64,000 bases of DNA from Kosakonia sp. SMBL-WEM22. GTDB lineage: Bacteria > Pseudomonadota > Gammaproteobacteria > Enterobacterales > Enterobacteriaceae. The first letter of the stretch is position 1; each line of letters starts with the position of its first letter. A program made the translations under genes and the position numbers. Location of the stretch: contig NZ_CP051488.1 in NCBI RefSeq assembly GCF_014490785.1, forward strand, positions 3,038,001-3,102,000, read 5' to 3'. Shown here in pieces: positions 43,324-52,960 of the stretch. The notes under the pieces were generated by a model. That model did not search any database, was not told where the DNA came from, and was given only the letters and a program-made list of their open reading frames with translations.

Positions 43324-46071
43324 ATGGCTACGCTGAATAAAGCGCTTACGCGGCCTGCCACCATTATGGGCATTCCTCTCGTGCCGTTCGTTCTCGTCAG
43401 CGGGGCTATCGTCCTGCTGGCGGTCTATGTCAGCTATTACCTGGCACTGTTGCTGATCCCGGCCTGGGCGGAAATGAAAAATAAAGCCCGAAAGGACATT
43501 CATTATTTCAGTCTGCTCTGGCTTGCGTTTAAAACCCGTGGACGACTTTTCACCAATACCCATTTTGGCGCGAATGCCCTTCTGGCGAATCAGTACGATA
43601 ATGTTGATGTCTCGGAGTTTATTCAGAAAATGAAATTAAACGAGCGTATTACGCTGGATAAATATATTCCGTATTCCTCCCATATTCACCCTCACATCAT
43701 CAGAAACCGTCACCGTGATTTTATTGCCACCTGGGAGCTGGGCGGCACAGTCTTTGAATGTGAAGACGAACATCACCTGACCCTGATGGCCACACATCTG
43801 AACAATATTATCCGCTCGTATGAAGGTCTGCCGGTAACATTTTATATTCACCGGCTCCGTGAAAAATACCATGATGCTTTTGAAGCCTGTTCGGGTATTC
43901 CCTTTTCCGATGACGTGACCCGGCGGTATTACCAGCCGGTAAAAGAAAAACCGTTCTGGCGGCACCGGCTGTTTTTCACCGTCTGCTACGCACCGTTCTC
44001 TCAGATCGAGAAGAAAACAATGAAAGCGCAGTCGCACGGTAAACGCCAGCCAGTTCTGGATGACGCGCTCAAAATCATGCTGGAATACCGTGAAGCACTG
44101 GGATCCTCATTATCCCGCTACATGGCAACACCGCTGGGGATATATGAAGAAAACGGGCGGGTGTATTCCTCGCAACTGGCGTTCTTCCACCGCCTGATCA
44201 CCGGACAGTGGCAGAAGGTGGCCGTAACGCGCTCGCCGTTTTATGAAACATTAAGCACGCCGGACGTGTTTTTCACCACCGACACCGGTGAATGCCAGAC
44301 GGTCAGCGGTTCCCGCTTCTTCCGCAGCCTGGAGATTAAGGATTATTCCCCGGAAACCCATACCGGTATGCTGGATGCGCTGCTGTACGCCGAAAGCGAG
44401 TATGTTCTGACGCAGTCCTTTACCTGCATGGCGCGGGATGAAGCGCAGCATCATATCCGGCTGGCGGAAAAACGGCTTAACTCCACGGACGACGACGCGA
44501 TTTCCCAGCGCGAAGAGTTGATTGTCCTGCGCGACCTGCTTCAGTCCGGGCATGTGTCGTGCGGTAAATTCCACTTTTCCCTGCTGATCTCCTCAGACAA
44601 TGCCGGACAGGTGGTGAAGGACACTAACGTTCTGGCCCAGCCCTTCGCCGATCTTGGTATTATGACGACGCTCTCCACCCTGTCACTGCCCGCCGCATAT
44701 CTGGCGCAACTGCCGGGCGTCTATACGCTGCGTCCCCGACTGGTGGCCGTCAGCAGCCAGAATTTCGCTGATATGGCCTGCCTGCATAACTTCCATGCCC
44801 ACAAACGCAGCGGTAATCCGTGGGGGGAAGCCATCGCCATCCTCACATCTCCCGGCGGTGGCGGGTATTACCTGAACCTGCACGACAGCCAGGCCGAACG
44901 GGATGACACCGGTGAGAAAACGCCGGGTAATACGGCGATTATCGGGAAAACCGGCTCCGGAAAAATCCTGCTGATGACCATCATGCAACAACTGATGCAG
45001 AAATACCGTAACCCGGCGTCGTTTGCGCCTTCTGCCACCATCAAACGGCTGACCACGGTGTATTTCGATAAGGACCGGGCGGCGGAGATGGCGATCCGTC
45101 AGATGGGTGGACGATACTTCCGCATCCGTACCGGCGAGCCCACCGGCTTCAACCCGTTTGCGCTGGAGCCAACCCGCCGTAACATCAGTTTCATCAAACG
45201 GCTGGTGCGCATGCTGTGCCGCCGCAACGGTAAGCCGCTCGATCCGCGCGATGAGGAGCGGATCAGTGCCGCCGTGGACACCATCATGCAGGACTATCCG
45301 CCGGAGTTCCGCCGGTTCGGGATCACCCGGCTGCTGGAAGTGCTGCCGGAGCCGCCGACCACAGACGCCCGCACCAACGGGCTGCGTATTCGCCTGAAGC
45401 AGTGGGCGCAGGGGGGCGAGTTCGGCTGGGTGTTTGATAACGAGGCTGATACTTTCACCATCAGCGATGTCGATAACTTTGGTATCGACGGCACCGAATT
45501 TCTGGATGATGACGATATTCGCGGCCCCGTGACCTTTTACCTGCTGTACCGTGTGACCAGTCTGCTGGATGGTCGCCGCCTGGTGATGTTTATGGATGAG
45601 TTCTGGCGCTGGCTGGCCGATGTCGAATTTTCCCGCTTCTCGCTCAATATGCTGAAAGTCATCCGCAAGCTGAACGGTATCTTCATCCCGGCAACACAGT
45701 CACCGGATGAAATCGTCAGACACCCCATCGCCCCGGCGATTATTGAGCAGTGCGGTACCCAGATTTTCCTCGCCAATCCGAAAGCCAGCTATGCGGATTA
45801 CGTGGAGAAAATGAAAGTGCCGGACAATGTTTATGACACGGTCAGAAACCTGGATCCGGGCGAGCATTATATGGTCATCCTGAAAACACCGCTGCGGGCC
45901 GGAGAAACCCGCCCGTTTGTGGCAATGGCGAAAATGGATCTGTCCGGACTGGGTAAACTCACCCGGCTTCTCAGCGGCAGTGAGGACAATCTGAAAATAT
46001 TTGATGCCATTTATCAGGACGGTATGCGACCTGATGAATGGAAAGACGCTTTCCTTGAGCGGGCCATCTAA
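43324..46071 (+). CDS. virB4: VirB3-VirB4 fusion, T4SS ATPase
   Basis: A 915-residue protein. Residues 1-90 form VirB3 (helix pair LVPFVLVSGAIVLLAVYVSYY) and the rest VirB4, with the CagE/TrbE region and a C-terminal RecA-like ATPase: Walker A IGKTGSGK (541-547), Walker B in RRLVMFMDEFWRW, and LVRMLCRRNGKP between. The residue after the Walker A lysine is Ile548, where Ser or Thr is normal for magnesium contact. VirB4 powers pilus making and substrate transfer. AAGGGAGG is before the ATG. The VirB3-VirB4 fusion is known in related ICEs. Confidence 0.92.
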   Translation: MATLNKALTRPATIMGIPLVPFVLVSGAIVLLAVYVSYYLALLLIPAWAEMKNKARKDIHYFSLLWLAFKTRGRLFTNTHFGANALLANQYDNVDVSEFIQKMKLNERITLDKYIPYSSHIHPHIIRNRHRDFIATWELGGTVFECEDEHHLTLMATHLNNIIRSYEGLPVTFYIHRLREKYHDAFEACSGIPFSDDVTRRYYQPVKEKPFWRHRLFFTVCYAPFSQIEKKTMKAQSHGKRQPVLDDALKIMLEYREALGSSLSRYMATPLGIYEENGRVYSSQLAFFHRLITGQWQKVAVTRSPFYETLSTPDVFFTTDTGECQTVSGSRFFRSLEIKDYSPETHTGMLDALLYAESEYVLTQSFTCMARDEAQHHIRLAEKRLNSTDDDAISQREELIVLRDLLQSGHVSCGKFHFSLLISSDNAGQVVKDTNVLAQPFADLGIMTTLSTLSLPAAYLAQLPGVYTLRPRLVAVSSQNFADMACLHNFHAHKRSGNPWGEAIAILTSPGGGGYYLNLHDSQAERDDTGEKTPGNTAIIGKTGSGKILLMTIMQQLMQKYRNPASFAPSATIKRLTTVYFDKDRAAEMAIRQMGGRYFRIRTGEPTGFNPFALEPTRRNISFIKRLVRMLCRRNGKPLDPRDEERISAAVDTIMQDYPPEFRRFGITRLLEVLPEPPTTDARTNGLRIRLKQWAQGGEFGWVFDNEADTFTISDVDNFGIDGTEFLDDDDIRGPVTFYLLYRVTSLLDGRRLVMFMDEFWRWLADVEFSRFSLNMLKVIRKLNGIFIPATQSPDEIVRHPIAPAIIEQCGTQIFLANPKASYADYVEKMKVPDNVYDTVRNLDPGEHYMVILKTPLRAGETRPFVAMAKMDLSGLGKLTRLLSGSEDNLKIFDAIYQDGMRPDEWKDAFLERAI

Positions 46072-46093
46072 TAGCGGACTGGAGGTAATATTA

Positions 46094-46822
46094 ATGCGTA
46101 ACCGGGATCACCTTCTGGCATTATCGTTATTTTTCTCGACGCAGGCGTTCAGCGCCGGAATACCGGTTTTCGACGCCGTGCAGAATACCGAATCCATTAA
46201 CCAGTGGATGCAGAAACTACAGCAATGGGAGGATACGGCTACCCATTATAAAAGTGAACTTGATGCGTATAAAAAACAGTTAGCCACTGCAACCGGCGTG
46301 CGGGATATTAAGGGTTTTCTCAGTGATGCCCGAAGTCTGAAAACCGATATTGATAATCTCCGTAAGAACGGTATTTCACTGCATGATCTGCTGACCACGC
46401 AGAACAGTTCATATTCTTCTGAACTGCAAAACCTTTACAATAAATACAAATCGTTCAGCGTATGCAGCGAGGAACAGGAAGGAATAAAATCTCAGGCCCT
46501 GGCCGACAGTTGTAAACAGATGATCCTCAATCAGGCAATGGCGATTGAGAATACCACTGGCGTTGAAAACAGGATCAACAGCACACTCAGCGACATATCA
46601 GACTTATCTGATCGTATATCGAATGCGCAGGACTCGAAAGAGTCTCAGGATCTGGCTAACGCCATCGCGGCGAAAAGCGTACAGTTAAATGCGCTGACGA
46701 ATCAGTGGGAGATGTCTGTCAGACAAGCTGAACAGCGAACGACATTGCTGGAACAGCAAAGACAGAAAGCCTTTGAACAGCAACAGCTAACGGCACCTGT
46801 TGCTGACCTTAATAATTTATAA
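46094..46822 (+). CDS. virB5: VirB5, minor pilin
   Basis: A 242-residue protein with a signal peptide (ALSLFFSTQAFSAG) and a long helical bundle with repeated QW and Lys/Glu (INQWMQKLQQWEDTATHYK, QMILNQAMAIENT), as in VirB5 minor pilus tip proteins. GGAGGTAAT precedes the ATG at 46094; the longer frame to 46001 overlaps virB4 and lacks support. It lies between virB4 and a lipoprotein gene, as in other vir operons. Confidence 0.88.
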   Translation: MRNRDHLLALSLFFSTQAFSAGIPVFDAVQNTESINQWMQKLQQWEDTATHYKSELDAYKKQLATATGVRDIKGFLSDARSLKTDIDNLRKNGISLHDLLTTQNSSYSSELQNLYNKYKSFSVCSEEQEGIKSQALADSCKQMILNQAMAIENTTGVENRINSTLSDISDLSDRISNAQDSKESQDLANAIAAKSVQLNALTNQWEMSVRQAEQRTTLLEQQRQKAFEQQQLTAPVADLNNL

Positions 46823-46833
46823 GGAGGTTATCC

Positions 46834-47109
46834 GTGCTCAGATCTTTATTCACCTTATGCACATTCTCAGGCGCGATATTACTGTCCGGCTGCAAGGAAA
46901 CCAAATCCGAAGCCTGGTATAAGCAGCATCCTGACGAAACATATGCGGTTTATACGCAATGCCTTAAGGATGGTGAGGCAAGCGATAACTGCGAATTTGC
47001 CCACCGGGCAGCACTTATGTTTGCACAGGAAGGCCAGCCCGGGGTTAAGGAGAAATTTGAGGCGATATTTCAGCAGGAAGCTGAAAAAAGAAATGCTGTG
47101 ACACAGTAA
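46834..47109 (+). CDS. EexN-like entry-exclusion lipoprotein
   Basis: A 91-residue lipoprotein starting at GTG (46834, AAGGAGG before it). The signal peptide ends in ILLSGC, a lipobox. The mature part has KSEAWYKQHPDETYAVYTQC and SDNCEFAHRA, with paired cysteines, as in the EexN family between virB5 and virB6. EexN blocks entry of the same element into a donor cell. It is probably anchored in the inner membrane. Confidence 0.85.
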   Translation: MLRSLFTLCTFSGAILLSGCKETKSEAWYKQHPDETYAVYTQCLKDGEASDNCEFAHRAALMFAQEGQPGVKEKFEAIFQQEAEKRNAVTQ

Positions 47110-47180
47110 TTTTTCCTCCAGCAAAACAGGGAATTCTCCCTGTTTTTTATTTCCTTTCTTTATATATCAGGTGAGGCACC

Positions 47181-48212
47181 ATGTCCGGTGGTATTTTTGT
47201 TGGTATGGACAAAAACATCATGGATGGACTGAATACCGTACTGGAAGGTCAGTCTTCCACTTACGGCACGATGACCAGCGTCATCATCGTCAGCTCTTTT
47301 ACCCTGTTTATACTGTTTCGCGGTTATCAGACGCTGGCTGGCAAACTCCGGACCCCGGTTGAAGATGTCGCCTGGGATGTGGGGCGAATGTTGCTGATCA
47401 CCACCTTTGCGTTAAACCTTGATGGCTGGCTGGATATGGCGGTAGCGGCTATCCAGGGACTCAAAGACGGTATCAGAGGCGATGATAACGTCTGGGCGCT
47501 ACTGGATACAGTCTGGGAAAAGGCACAGGCGCTGGGGCAAAAGTTATTTAATATGGACACCTCAACTTACGTCAAACTGAATGGTGGCCTTGCCGAAGTC
47601 CTGGTATGGGGCGGCTCTATTGTCCTGCTGATGGCTGCCACCTTTGTGAACCTGCTCGCCGAAATCACCATCCTGTTAATGACGACCACCGCGCCGCTCT
47701 TTATTTTCTGCCTGCTGTACGGTTTTCTTAAGCCGATGTTTGATAACTGGCTGAAAACGATTTTCGCGGCAATATTAACGATCATGTTTTCCGCCTTATC
47801 CATCCGTATCGCCATTAATTACCTGAATAAAATACTGGATGCCGCAGCAAAAACATCTGCTGAAACCAATATGGTCACGCTGGCGGCACAGTGCCTGCTG
47901 GCCGGGATTGCGGCGGGTGTGGTGGTCTGGTTCTCCGCGAAGCTCGCCAGCGCACTCAGCGGGGCCGCCGTACAGGCGGTGCTGCAGGGGGCAGCAATGA
48001 GTGGTCTGAGCGGGCTGGCGAATAAATCCGCCAGCCTTGCCGGGCCTGGCCTCAGGGGCGGTGCCCGCCTAGCTGCGAAAGGCGGCCTAGCCGCCGCCGC
48101 GGCGACCGGGAGACTCACAGGCGCAGGCACGGGTAAAACCGTGAACGCCTGGCAGAAACGCGCCGCCGCCATCGAAAGCATGAAACGCCTGAACCGGCAG
48201 CGTCACCGTTAA
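47181..48212 (+). CDS. virB6: VirB6, T4SS inner-membrane protein
   Basis: A 343-residue polytopic membrane protein with five or more helices (including SVIIVSSFTLFILFRGYQT, LLMAATFVNLLAEITILLM, FAAILTIMFSALSIRIAINY) and a C-terminal Gly/Ala-rich tail. This is the VirB6/TrbL pattern. It forms part of the inner-membrane channel. Starting at ATG 47181, it follows EexN with a 71-base gap. Confidence 0.9.
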   Translation: MSGGIFVGMDKNIMDGLNTVLEGQSSTYGTMTSVIIVSSFTLFILFRGYQTLAGKLRTPVEDVAWDVGRMLLITTFALNLDGWLDMAVAAIQGLKDGIRGDDNVWALLDTVWEKAQALGQKLFNMDTSTYVKLNGGLAEVLVWGGSIVLLMAATFVNLLAEITILLMTTTAPLFIFCLLYGFLKPMFDNWLKTIFAAILTIMFSALSIRIAINYLNKILDAAAKTSAETNMVTLAAQCLLAGIAAGVVVWFSAKLASALSGAAVQAVLQGAAMSGLSGLANKSASLAGPGLRGGARLAAKGGLAAAAATGRLTGAGTGKTVNAWQKRAAAIESMKRLNRQRHR

Positions 48213-48301
48213 TCCTTCCTGCCGTTAATTTCCTTTCCCCGTCACGCCGTGGCCAGCGCCACCGGTGCGGCATTCCTGCATCCATACGATAAGGGGCTTC
48301 C

Positions 48302-48442
48302 ATGAAATTCAGCATCATTCTTCTGATGCTGTGCGCGCTCACGGGCTGCGCACGGCATCAGGGCGACCTTCCGCCGGTATCCGGCGAACCCGAGCCGGTG
48401 AATTCCCCCGCCATCATTCAGGAGCTGACTCACCATGTCTGA
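48302..48442 (+). CDS. virB7: VirB7, T4SS lipoprotein
   Basis: A 46-residue lipoprotein: MKFSIILLMLCALTGCARHQ, with lipobox LTGC at the end of the signal peptide, then a Pro-rich tail (LPPVSGEPEPVNSPAI) ending in HHV. This is the size and form of VirB7, which supports VirB9 in the outer-membrane core complex. It overlaps the virB8 start by eight bases. Confidence 0.85.
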   Translation: MKFSIILLMLCALTGCARHQGDLPPVSGEPEPVNSPAIIQELTHHV

Positions 48443-49118
48443 TATTCAGAACATTGTTAATGTTTCCCGCTCTTTTGAATCCATCCTGCTGGAAAAGGAA
48501 GAGCGTTCCCGAAAAACCGCATGGCGGGTGGCCGCTGCCGGGCTGATTCTGGCTGCAATGGCGATTGCGGCCATTATTATTCTGCTGCCGCTGAAAACCA
48601 CCGACACTGAATTATGGTCAGTGGATAAACAGACCGGGCGCTATGAATATATGACCCGCGTGAAGGAGCGGGATATTTCGTCTGAAAAAGCACTGGCGCA
48701 CTCGCTGGCAGCACACTATGTCAGACTTCGCGAGGGGTATAATTATTTCTCCCTCCAGCGTGATTATGACGACGTACAGTTATTTAACAGCGACAGCGTG
48801 AACCGGGACTATCTGGACGGGTTTAACGGTGACCAGGCACCGGACATGATTTTTAATAAGGCGGAATATGTTGTTGATATCGACATTATTTCCAATGTGC
48901 ATGCGCCTGCCACCGGGCCGGATAATCTGGCAACCCTGCGTATCAAGCGCACTATCCGCCGTATTGCTGATAATTCCGTGAAAACGGATGTGTGGAATAT
49001 CCGCCTCACATACCGCTACGTCCCGAACCGGCAACTGACCGACAGCCAGCGCGAAGTGAACCCGCTGGGCTTTATCGTCACCAGCTACCAGCGCGACAAA
49101 GAGCTGAGGGGGGAATGA
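48435..49118 (+). CDS. virB8: VirB8, T4SS inner-membrane assembly factor
   Basis: A 227-residue bitopic protein. Residues 1-35 are cytoplasmic, the helix is LILAAMAIAAIIILLPL, and the periplasmic domain has TELWSVDKQTGRYEYMT, YNYFSLQRDYDDV and NPLGFIVTSYQRDKEL. This is the VirB8/TraJ fold. It organises the inner-membrane complex by contacting VirB10 and VirB9. The last bases overlap virB9. Confidence 0.92.
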   Translation: MSDIQNIVNVSRSFESILLEKEERSRKTAWRVAAAGLILAAMAIAAIIILLPLKTTDTELWSVDKQTGRYEYMTRVKERDISSEKALAHSLAAHYVRLREGYNYFSLQRDYDDVQLFNSDSVNRDYLDGFNGDQAPDMIFNKAEYVVDIDIISNVHAPATGPDNLATLRIKRTIRRIADNSVKTDVWNIRLTYRYVPNRQLTDSQREVNPLGFIVTSYQRDKELRGE

Positions 49119-50005
49119 TGCTGAAATACATTCTGCTCCTCACGGGTTTACTGGCGTCATGCGTGGCATGGAGCACGGCGACACCACGCGGCAGCACGTA
49201 TGACAGCCGGATGCAGAACGTCACGTACAACAGCCAGAACGCCACGGTTGTCAGTACCCGCCCCGGCTACGTCACCATGCTGGTGTTTGAAGATGATGAA
49301 ACCGTTATCGATGCGCAGGCGGGTTTTCCAAAAGGCTGGACCGTGACGAAAAGCGACAACCGGGTGGGCGTCAGCCCGAACCCGATCACCCAGCCGGTAA
49401 CGGACGCCAGCGGCAACAACGTCAGTCAGGTGTTTCTGCCGACGGCAAAAGACTGGAAAACCAACCTGTTCGTGGTGACCTCGAAGCGTGATTACAGCCT
49501 GGAGCTGAACGTGCTGGACCGCGACTCGCCCGCTCAGGCATACGTTATCCGCTACCACTATCCCGATGAGCAGAGGAAAAAGTCAGCTGCCGCCAGCGCC
49601 ACCCGTCAGCAACATCAGCAGGAAACACTGGACCGGCAGCGGATAGCGGTGGCATTCGGGCAGACCACCACGCCCCGCAACTGGCGCTATACAAAACGGA
49701 TGGCCGCCGGTTCCGCCGCCATCGCCCCGGACTTTACCTGGGATGACGGCCGTTTTGCGTATATCGGTTTTTCCCCCACGAAAACCCTGCCTTCCGTCTT
49801 CCGGGTGGTGAACGGCCAGGAGCAGGCGGTCACGCCCCGGACGTTTCAACAGGGCAATTACACCGTGATGGCGGTTCCGGCATCGCCGCAACTGGTACTG
49901 CGCTACGGCACCTCGGTGGTGGGGATCGAAAACGACGGATTCGGGCGTATCCCGCTGGCCAACCGTGACACCGTTTCGCCGTCCGTTACGCTGGAGGCAA
50001 AATGA
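49115..50005 (+). CDS. virB9: VirB9, T4SS outer-membrane core protein
   Basis: A 296-residue protein with a signal peptide (MMLKYILLLTGLLASCVAWS) and the VirB9 parts: beta-rich N-terminal domain (SRMQNVTYNSQNATVVSTRP, IIDAQAGF-like VIDAQAGF), the basic linker and the C-terminal CAP domain (NWRYTKRMAAGSAAIAPDF, DDGRFAYIGF). It forms the outer-membrane ring with VirB7 and VirB10. ATGATG at 49115 follows GGGGGGA. Confidence 0.92.
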   Translation: MMLKYILLLTGLLASCVAWSTATPRGSTYDSRMQNVTYNSQNATVVSTRPGYVTMLVFEDDETVIDAQAGFPKGWTVTKSDNRVGVSPNPITQPVTDASGNNVSQVFLPTAKDWKTNLFVVTSKRDYSLELNVLDRDSPAQAYVIRYHYPDEQRKKSAAASATRQQHQQETLDRQRIAVAFGQTTTPRNWRYTKRMAAGSAAIAPDFTWDDGRFAYIGFSPTKTLPSVFRVVNGQEQAVTPRTFQQGNYTVMAVPASPQLVLRYGTSVVGIENDGFGRIPLANRDTVSPSVTLEAK

Positions 50006-51309
50006 CCGACAAATCTTTCCCGGACGAACCGGAAAAAACCACCGCAGAACGGGAATCGGAAGCCCGTGAACGCGCCCGCGCGGCAATGGCATATCAGGAG
50101 CCGGAGCAGAAAACGCCGCCCGGCCAGCCGGAAGTGACCCGTTTCCGTAAGACTTCCGGTCACCGTACGCTGATCGTCAGCCTGCTGAGTCTGGTCCTGG
50201 TCATCGCGCTGGCATCCGGTGGCGATCGTCTTCTCAGCGCCCTGAAAAGGGGTGATGAGAAAGAATCTGACACCGCGCCGCCGCCCGCCTCCGGGGCGGT
50301 GCAGCAGGAGCGTAAGAATCTGGGCATGGACAGTAACCCGTTTGGCCTGTTCGGGCCAGGGAGGCAGGAAAGCGCAGGCCCTGCCAGTCAGAGCGCCCCT
50401 GCCACTCCAGCTCTACCGCCAGGGCCGCCCGCCCTGAACAAGGCGGCAGCGCTGGCAGACGGGCTGAACAGCGGCAGCACAGGGTCAGGCGACGATACAC
50501 GAACGTCCCGAAGCGGATCGCGCAGCAACGCGGAAACGTCGGGCAGCCCGTCAGCCGCCACGGCGTACACATCCTGTCAATCGGTACTGGTCAGTGGCAA
50601 AGATGGACGTCTGCGCTGCCCGGATACGACAGCACCGGCAGACAGCAATAACAACGACAATCCGGGCGTTGCCCGTATCACCGGTGTCAGGCGGCTGGGC
50701 CTTAATCCCGATCTCTATATCCCGGTGGATCGCTATATTCCGTGTTCGATGATGTGGCGCTTCGTATCCGATGTTGGCGGTCATATCTCCTGCCTGATTG
50801 GTGAGGATGTCTGGAGCGCCAGTAACCATGTGAAGCTGATCCCGGCAGGAACAGTCGCCCGTGGTATCTACCGCACCGGCGCACTGCAACACGGTCGCAG
50901 CCGGATGTTTGTGCTGTGGACGGAGCTGCGCACGCCGGAGCCCGGCAGCCTGCAAATTCCGCTCACCGATACTCAGGCCACCGGCCCGCTCGGTGAGGCG
51001 GGGATCGCAGGCTGGATCGACAGCCATTTCTGGGAGCGTTTCGGCAACGCCCTGATGCTCAGTACCGTGCAGGACGTGGCGGCAGCGGCATCAGATGCCG
51101 CGCCGGGTAAAGATCGCAATACCGACTATACCGAAAACACCCGCGCCGCCACGGCGGAAATGGCGAAAACGACGCTGGAAAACAGTATCAGTATCCCACC
51201 CACCATGTATCTGAACCAGGGCGATGTGATCGGCATCATGACCGGCACGGATATTGATTTTTCCTCTGTTTATCAACTACGGCTGAAAAAGAAATGGTAT
51301 GAGCGCTGA
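50002..51309 (+). CDS. virB10: VirB10, T4SS scaffold spanning both membranes
   Basis: A 435-residue protein: cytoplasmic acidic start, one helix (LIVSLLSLVLVIALASG), a long Ser/Pro/Gly-rich linker (residues 95-185), and the C-terminal TrbI/VirB10 domain (LIPAGTVARGIYRTGALQHG, RMFVLWTELRTPEP, LGEAGIAGWIDSHFWERF, MYLNQGDVIGIMTGTDIDFS). It overlaps virB9 by ATGA. It carries energy from the ATPases to the outer-membrane pore. Confidence 0.92.
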   Translation: MTDKSFPDEPEKTTAERESEARERARAAMAYQEPEQKTPPGQPEVTRFRKTSGHRTLIVSLLSLVLVIALASGGDRLLSALKRGDEKESDTAPPPASGAVQQERKNLGMDSNPFGLFGPGRQESAGPASQSAPATPALPPGPPALNKAAALADGLNSGSTGSGDDTRTSRSGSRSNAETSGSPSAATAYTSCQSVLVSGKDGRLRCPDTTAPADSNNNDNPGVARITGVRRLGLNPDLYIPVDRYIPCSMMWRFVSDVGGHISCLIGEDVWSASNHVKLIPAGTVARGIYRTGALQHGRSRMFVLWTELRTPEPGSLQIPLTDTQATGPLGEAGIAGWIDSHFWERFGNALMLSTVQDVAAAASDAAPGKDRNTDYTENTRAATAEMAKTTLENSISIPPTMYLNQGDVIGIMTGTDIDFSSVYQLRLKKKWYER

Positions 51310-52318
51310 AAACCTGTCACTGGATTTTATGAAAAATCAGTTGTTCGGTGATTATCTGCCAGTCGAAGGGCTGACCGAAATCGCGATTAACCGACCAGGG
51401 GAACTGCATACAAAAATAAAGGGGGCATGGCAGCGGCGTGAATCCCTGGTCACGCTGCGTCAGTGTTACGCCTTTGCCAGAGCACTGGCTTCCTGGCAGG
51501 ACGATAATATTGACGATACGTCACCGATACTGTCGGCCACTCTCGAATCCGGCGAGCGTATTCAGGCGATTATTCCTCCTGCCTGTGAACGTAACACGGT
51601 GTCCATTACGTTACGCAAACCCTCGTTTGAGCAGAAAACACATCAGTCATGGATTGATGCGGGATTTTATCAGCGTGTGGCTGGTCAGGAAAAAACGGAA
51701 AGCCAGGATGATGCACTGATCCGGTTATATCACAGCGGGGATATTCCCCGTTTTATGGAAAAGGCGGTGGAATACGGCAAAACTATTTTTATTGTGGGTG
51801 AAACCGGCTCCGGCAAAACCACCTATATGAAAACGCTGCTGCATTATATTCCGCTGCATCTCCGGCTGGTAACGATTGAGGATAATCCCGAAATCCGTTT
51901 ATATCACCATGCCAATTATGTTCATCTTTTTTACCCGGCGGATGCCGGGAATAACGCCATTGTCACACCCGGCAGGCTGATCCGTGCTAATTATCGTATG
52001 AACCCTGACCGGATATTACTGGCGGAAATTCGTGGACGGGAGGCGTGGGATGCGCTGAAAATTGCCGGCTCCGGGCATGAAGGGTTAATCACCTCCCTGC
52101 ATGCGGGCACCCCGGAAGAATGTATTGAAGGCATCATTGACCGCTGCTATGAAAACCCGGACTGCCGGAACATTCCTTTTGATGTGCTGTTACGCAAGGT
52201 ACTTAAAAGCATCGATGTCATCGTCAGCATTGATATACACGGTGATGTGCGACGGATGCGTGATATTTACTTTAAGCCAGTTCATTTAAATAGCATAAAA
52301 GAGGCATTCAGAAAATAA
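51299..52318 (+). CDS. virB11: VirB11, T4SS traffic ATPase
   Basis: A 339-residue hexameric ATPase with an N-terminal domain (LTEIAINRPGELHTK) and a RecA-like C-terminal domain: Walker A GETGSGKTT, Asp box VTIEDNPEIR, Walker B ILLAEIRGREAWD, and SLHAGTPEE. All motifs are present. It overlaps virB10 by 11 bases. VirB11 drives substrate transfer at the inner membrane. Confidence 0.93.
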   Translation: MSAENLSLDFMKNQLFGDYLPVEGLTEIAINRPGELHTKIKGAWQRRESLVTLRQCYAFARALASWQDDNIDDTSPILSATLESGERIQAIIPPACERNTVSITLRKPSFEQKTHQSWIDAGFYQRVAGQEKTESQDDALIRLYHSGDIPRFMEKAVEYGKTIFIVGETGSGKTTYMKTLLHYIPLHLRLVTIEDNPEIRLYHHANYVHLFYPADAGNNAIVTPGRLIRANYRMNPDRILLAEIRGREAWDALKIAGSGHEGLITSLHAGTPEECIEGIIDRCYENPDCRNIPFDVLLRKVLKSIDVIVSIDIHGDVRRMRDIYFKPVHLNSIKEAFRK

Positions 52319-52378
52319 CTCTGGCAAATAACATTATCCCAAATACGCAACCTTTCATTAATCATAACGGTGACTCAA

Positions 52379-52681
52379 ATGAAGAAAGTCATACTCTCCG
52401 TATTATTTCTTGGCGTTATGGCGTCATGTTCAACATCCGCAATGGCTGCGAACGCCTGCGAAGTGGTGTTATGTATGTACGGTAAAGCAACCGCAAGTAG
52501 CGGCGGCAGTGAATGTCATTCCGCTGAACGTGCATTCTTTAATATCGTAAAAAAGAATAAACATGGTTTTCTGCCTGATCATACGGCTGATACCAGAAAA
52601 TCGTTTTTACTTGAATGTGATTCGGCAGACCCGGCGGCTATCGGTCAGATCATCAGTAAATATGGCCGCATTCGTGGTTAA
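52379..52681 (+). CDS. TrbM/KikA-like periplasmic transfer protein
   Basis: A 100-residue protein with a signal peptide (KVILSVLFLGVMASC) and mature cysteines (ACEVVLCMYG, SECHSAERAFF, LLECDS), the TrbM/KikA arrangement. It is likely disulfide-bonded in the periplasm and helps mating-pair formation. The ATG at 52379 has a weak site; a GTG at 52370 is in frame. The MASC could be read as a lipobox, so a lipoprotein is also possible. Confidence 0.75.
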   Translation: MKKVILSVLFLGVMASCSTSAMAANACEVVLCMYGKATASSGGSECHSAERAFFNIVKKNKHGFLPDHTADTRKSFLLECDSADPAAIGQIISKYGRIRG

Positions 52682-52720
52682 CACTGGAGAGACGGGCACA
52701 GAGCATGACGGTTTTCAGGT

Positions 52721-52775
52721 TTTTACGGCTTCTGTTTTTCGCGGATTAAGGAGCGAAGAAACAGAGGCCGTAAAA
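52721..52775. repeat. Hairpin at the left of the transfer-origin region
   Basis: TTTTACGGCTTCTGTTT and AAACAGAGGCCGTAAAA match over 16 of 17 bases around a 21-base loop that contains TTAAGGAGCGAA. The same TTAAGGAGCGAA appears again at about 52807. Confidence 0.65.
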
Positions 52776-52960
52776 ATGAGGCAGCGGACAGAAATATTTT
52801 CGCGGGTTAAGGAGCGAAAATAATTCAGGCACCGCGCCTCACCTGCAAACAGCCGCGCCCACGCGGATTTTGCAGGCCGGGGGGAGCCGAATAAATTTCG
52901 CCGCCCTAGCGAGCGAAAAGCTATCGCCCACGATAGCGGTTTATTTGGGGGGCTTGCCCC

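Noticed and set aside
50551..51027. Minus-strand frame of 158 codons in virB10
   Set aside because: Antisense to the TrbI domain of VirB10; no independent support.
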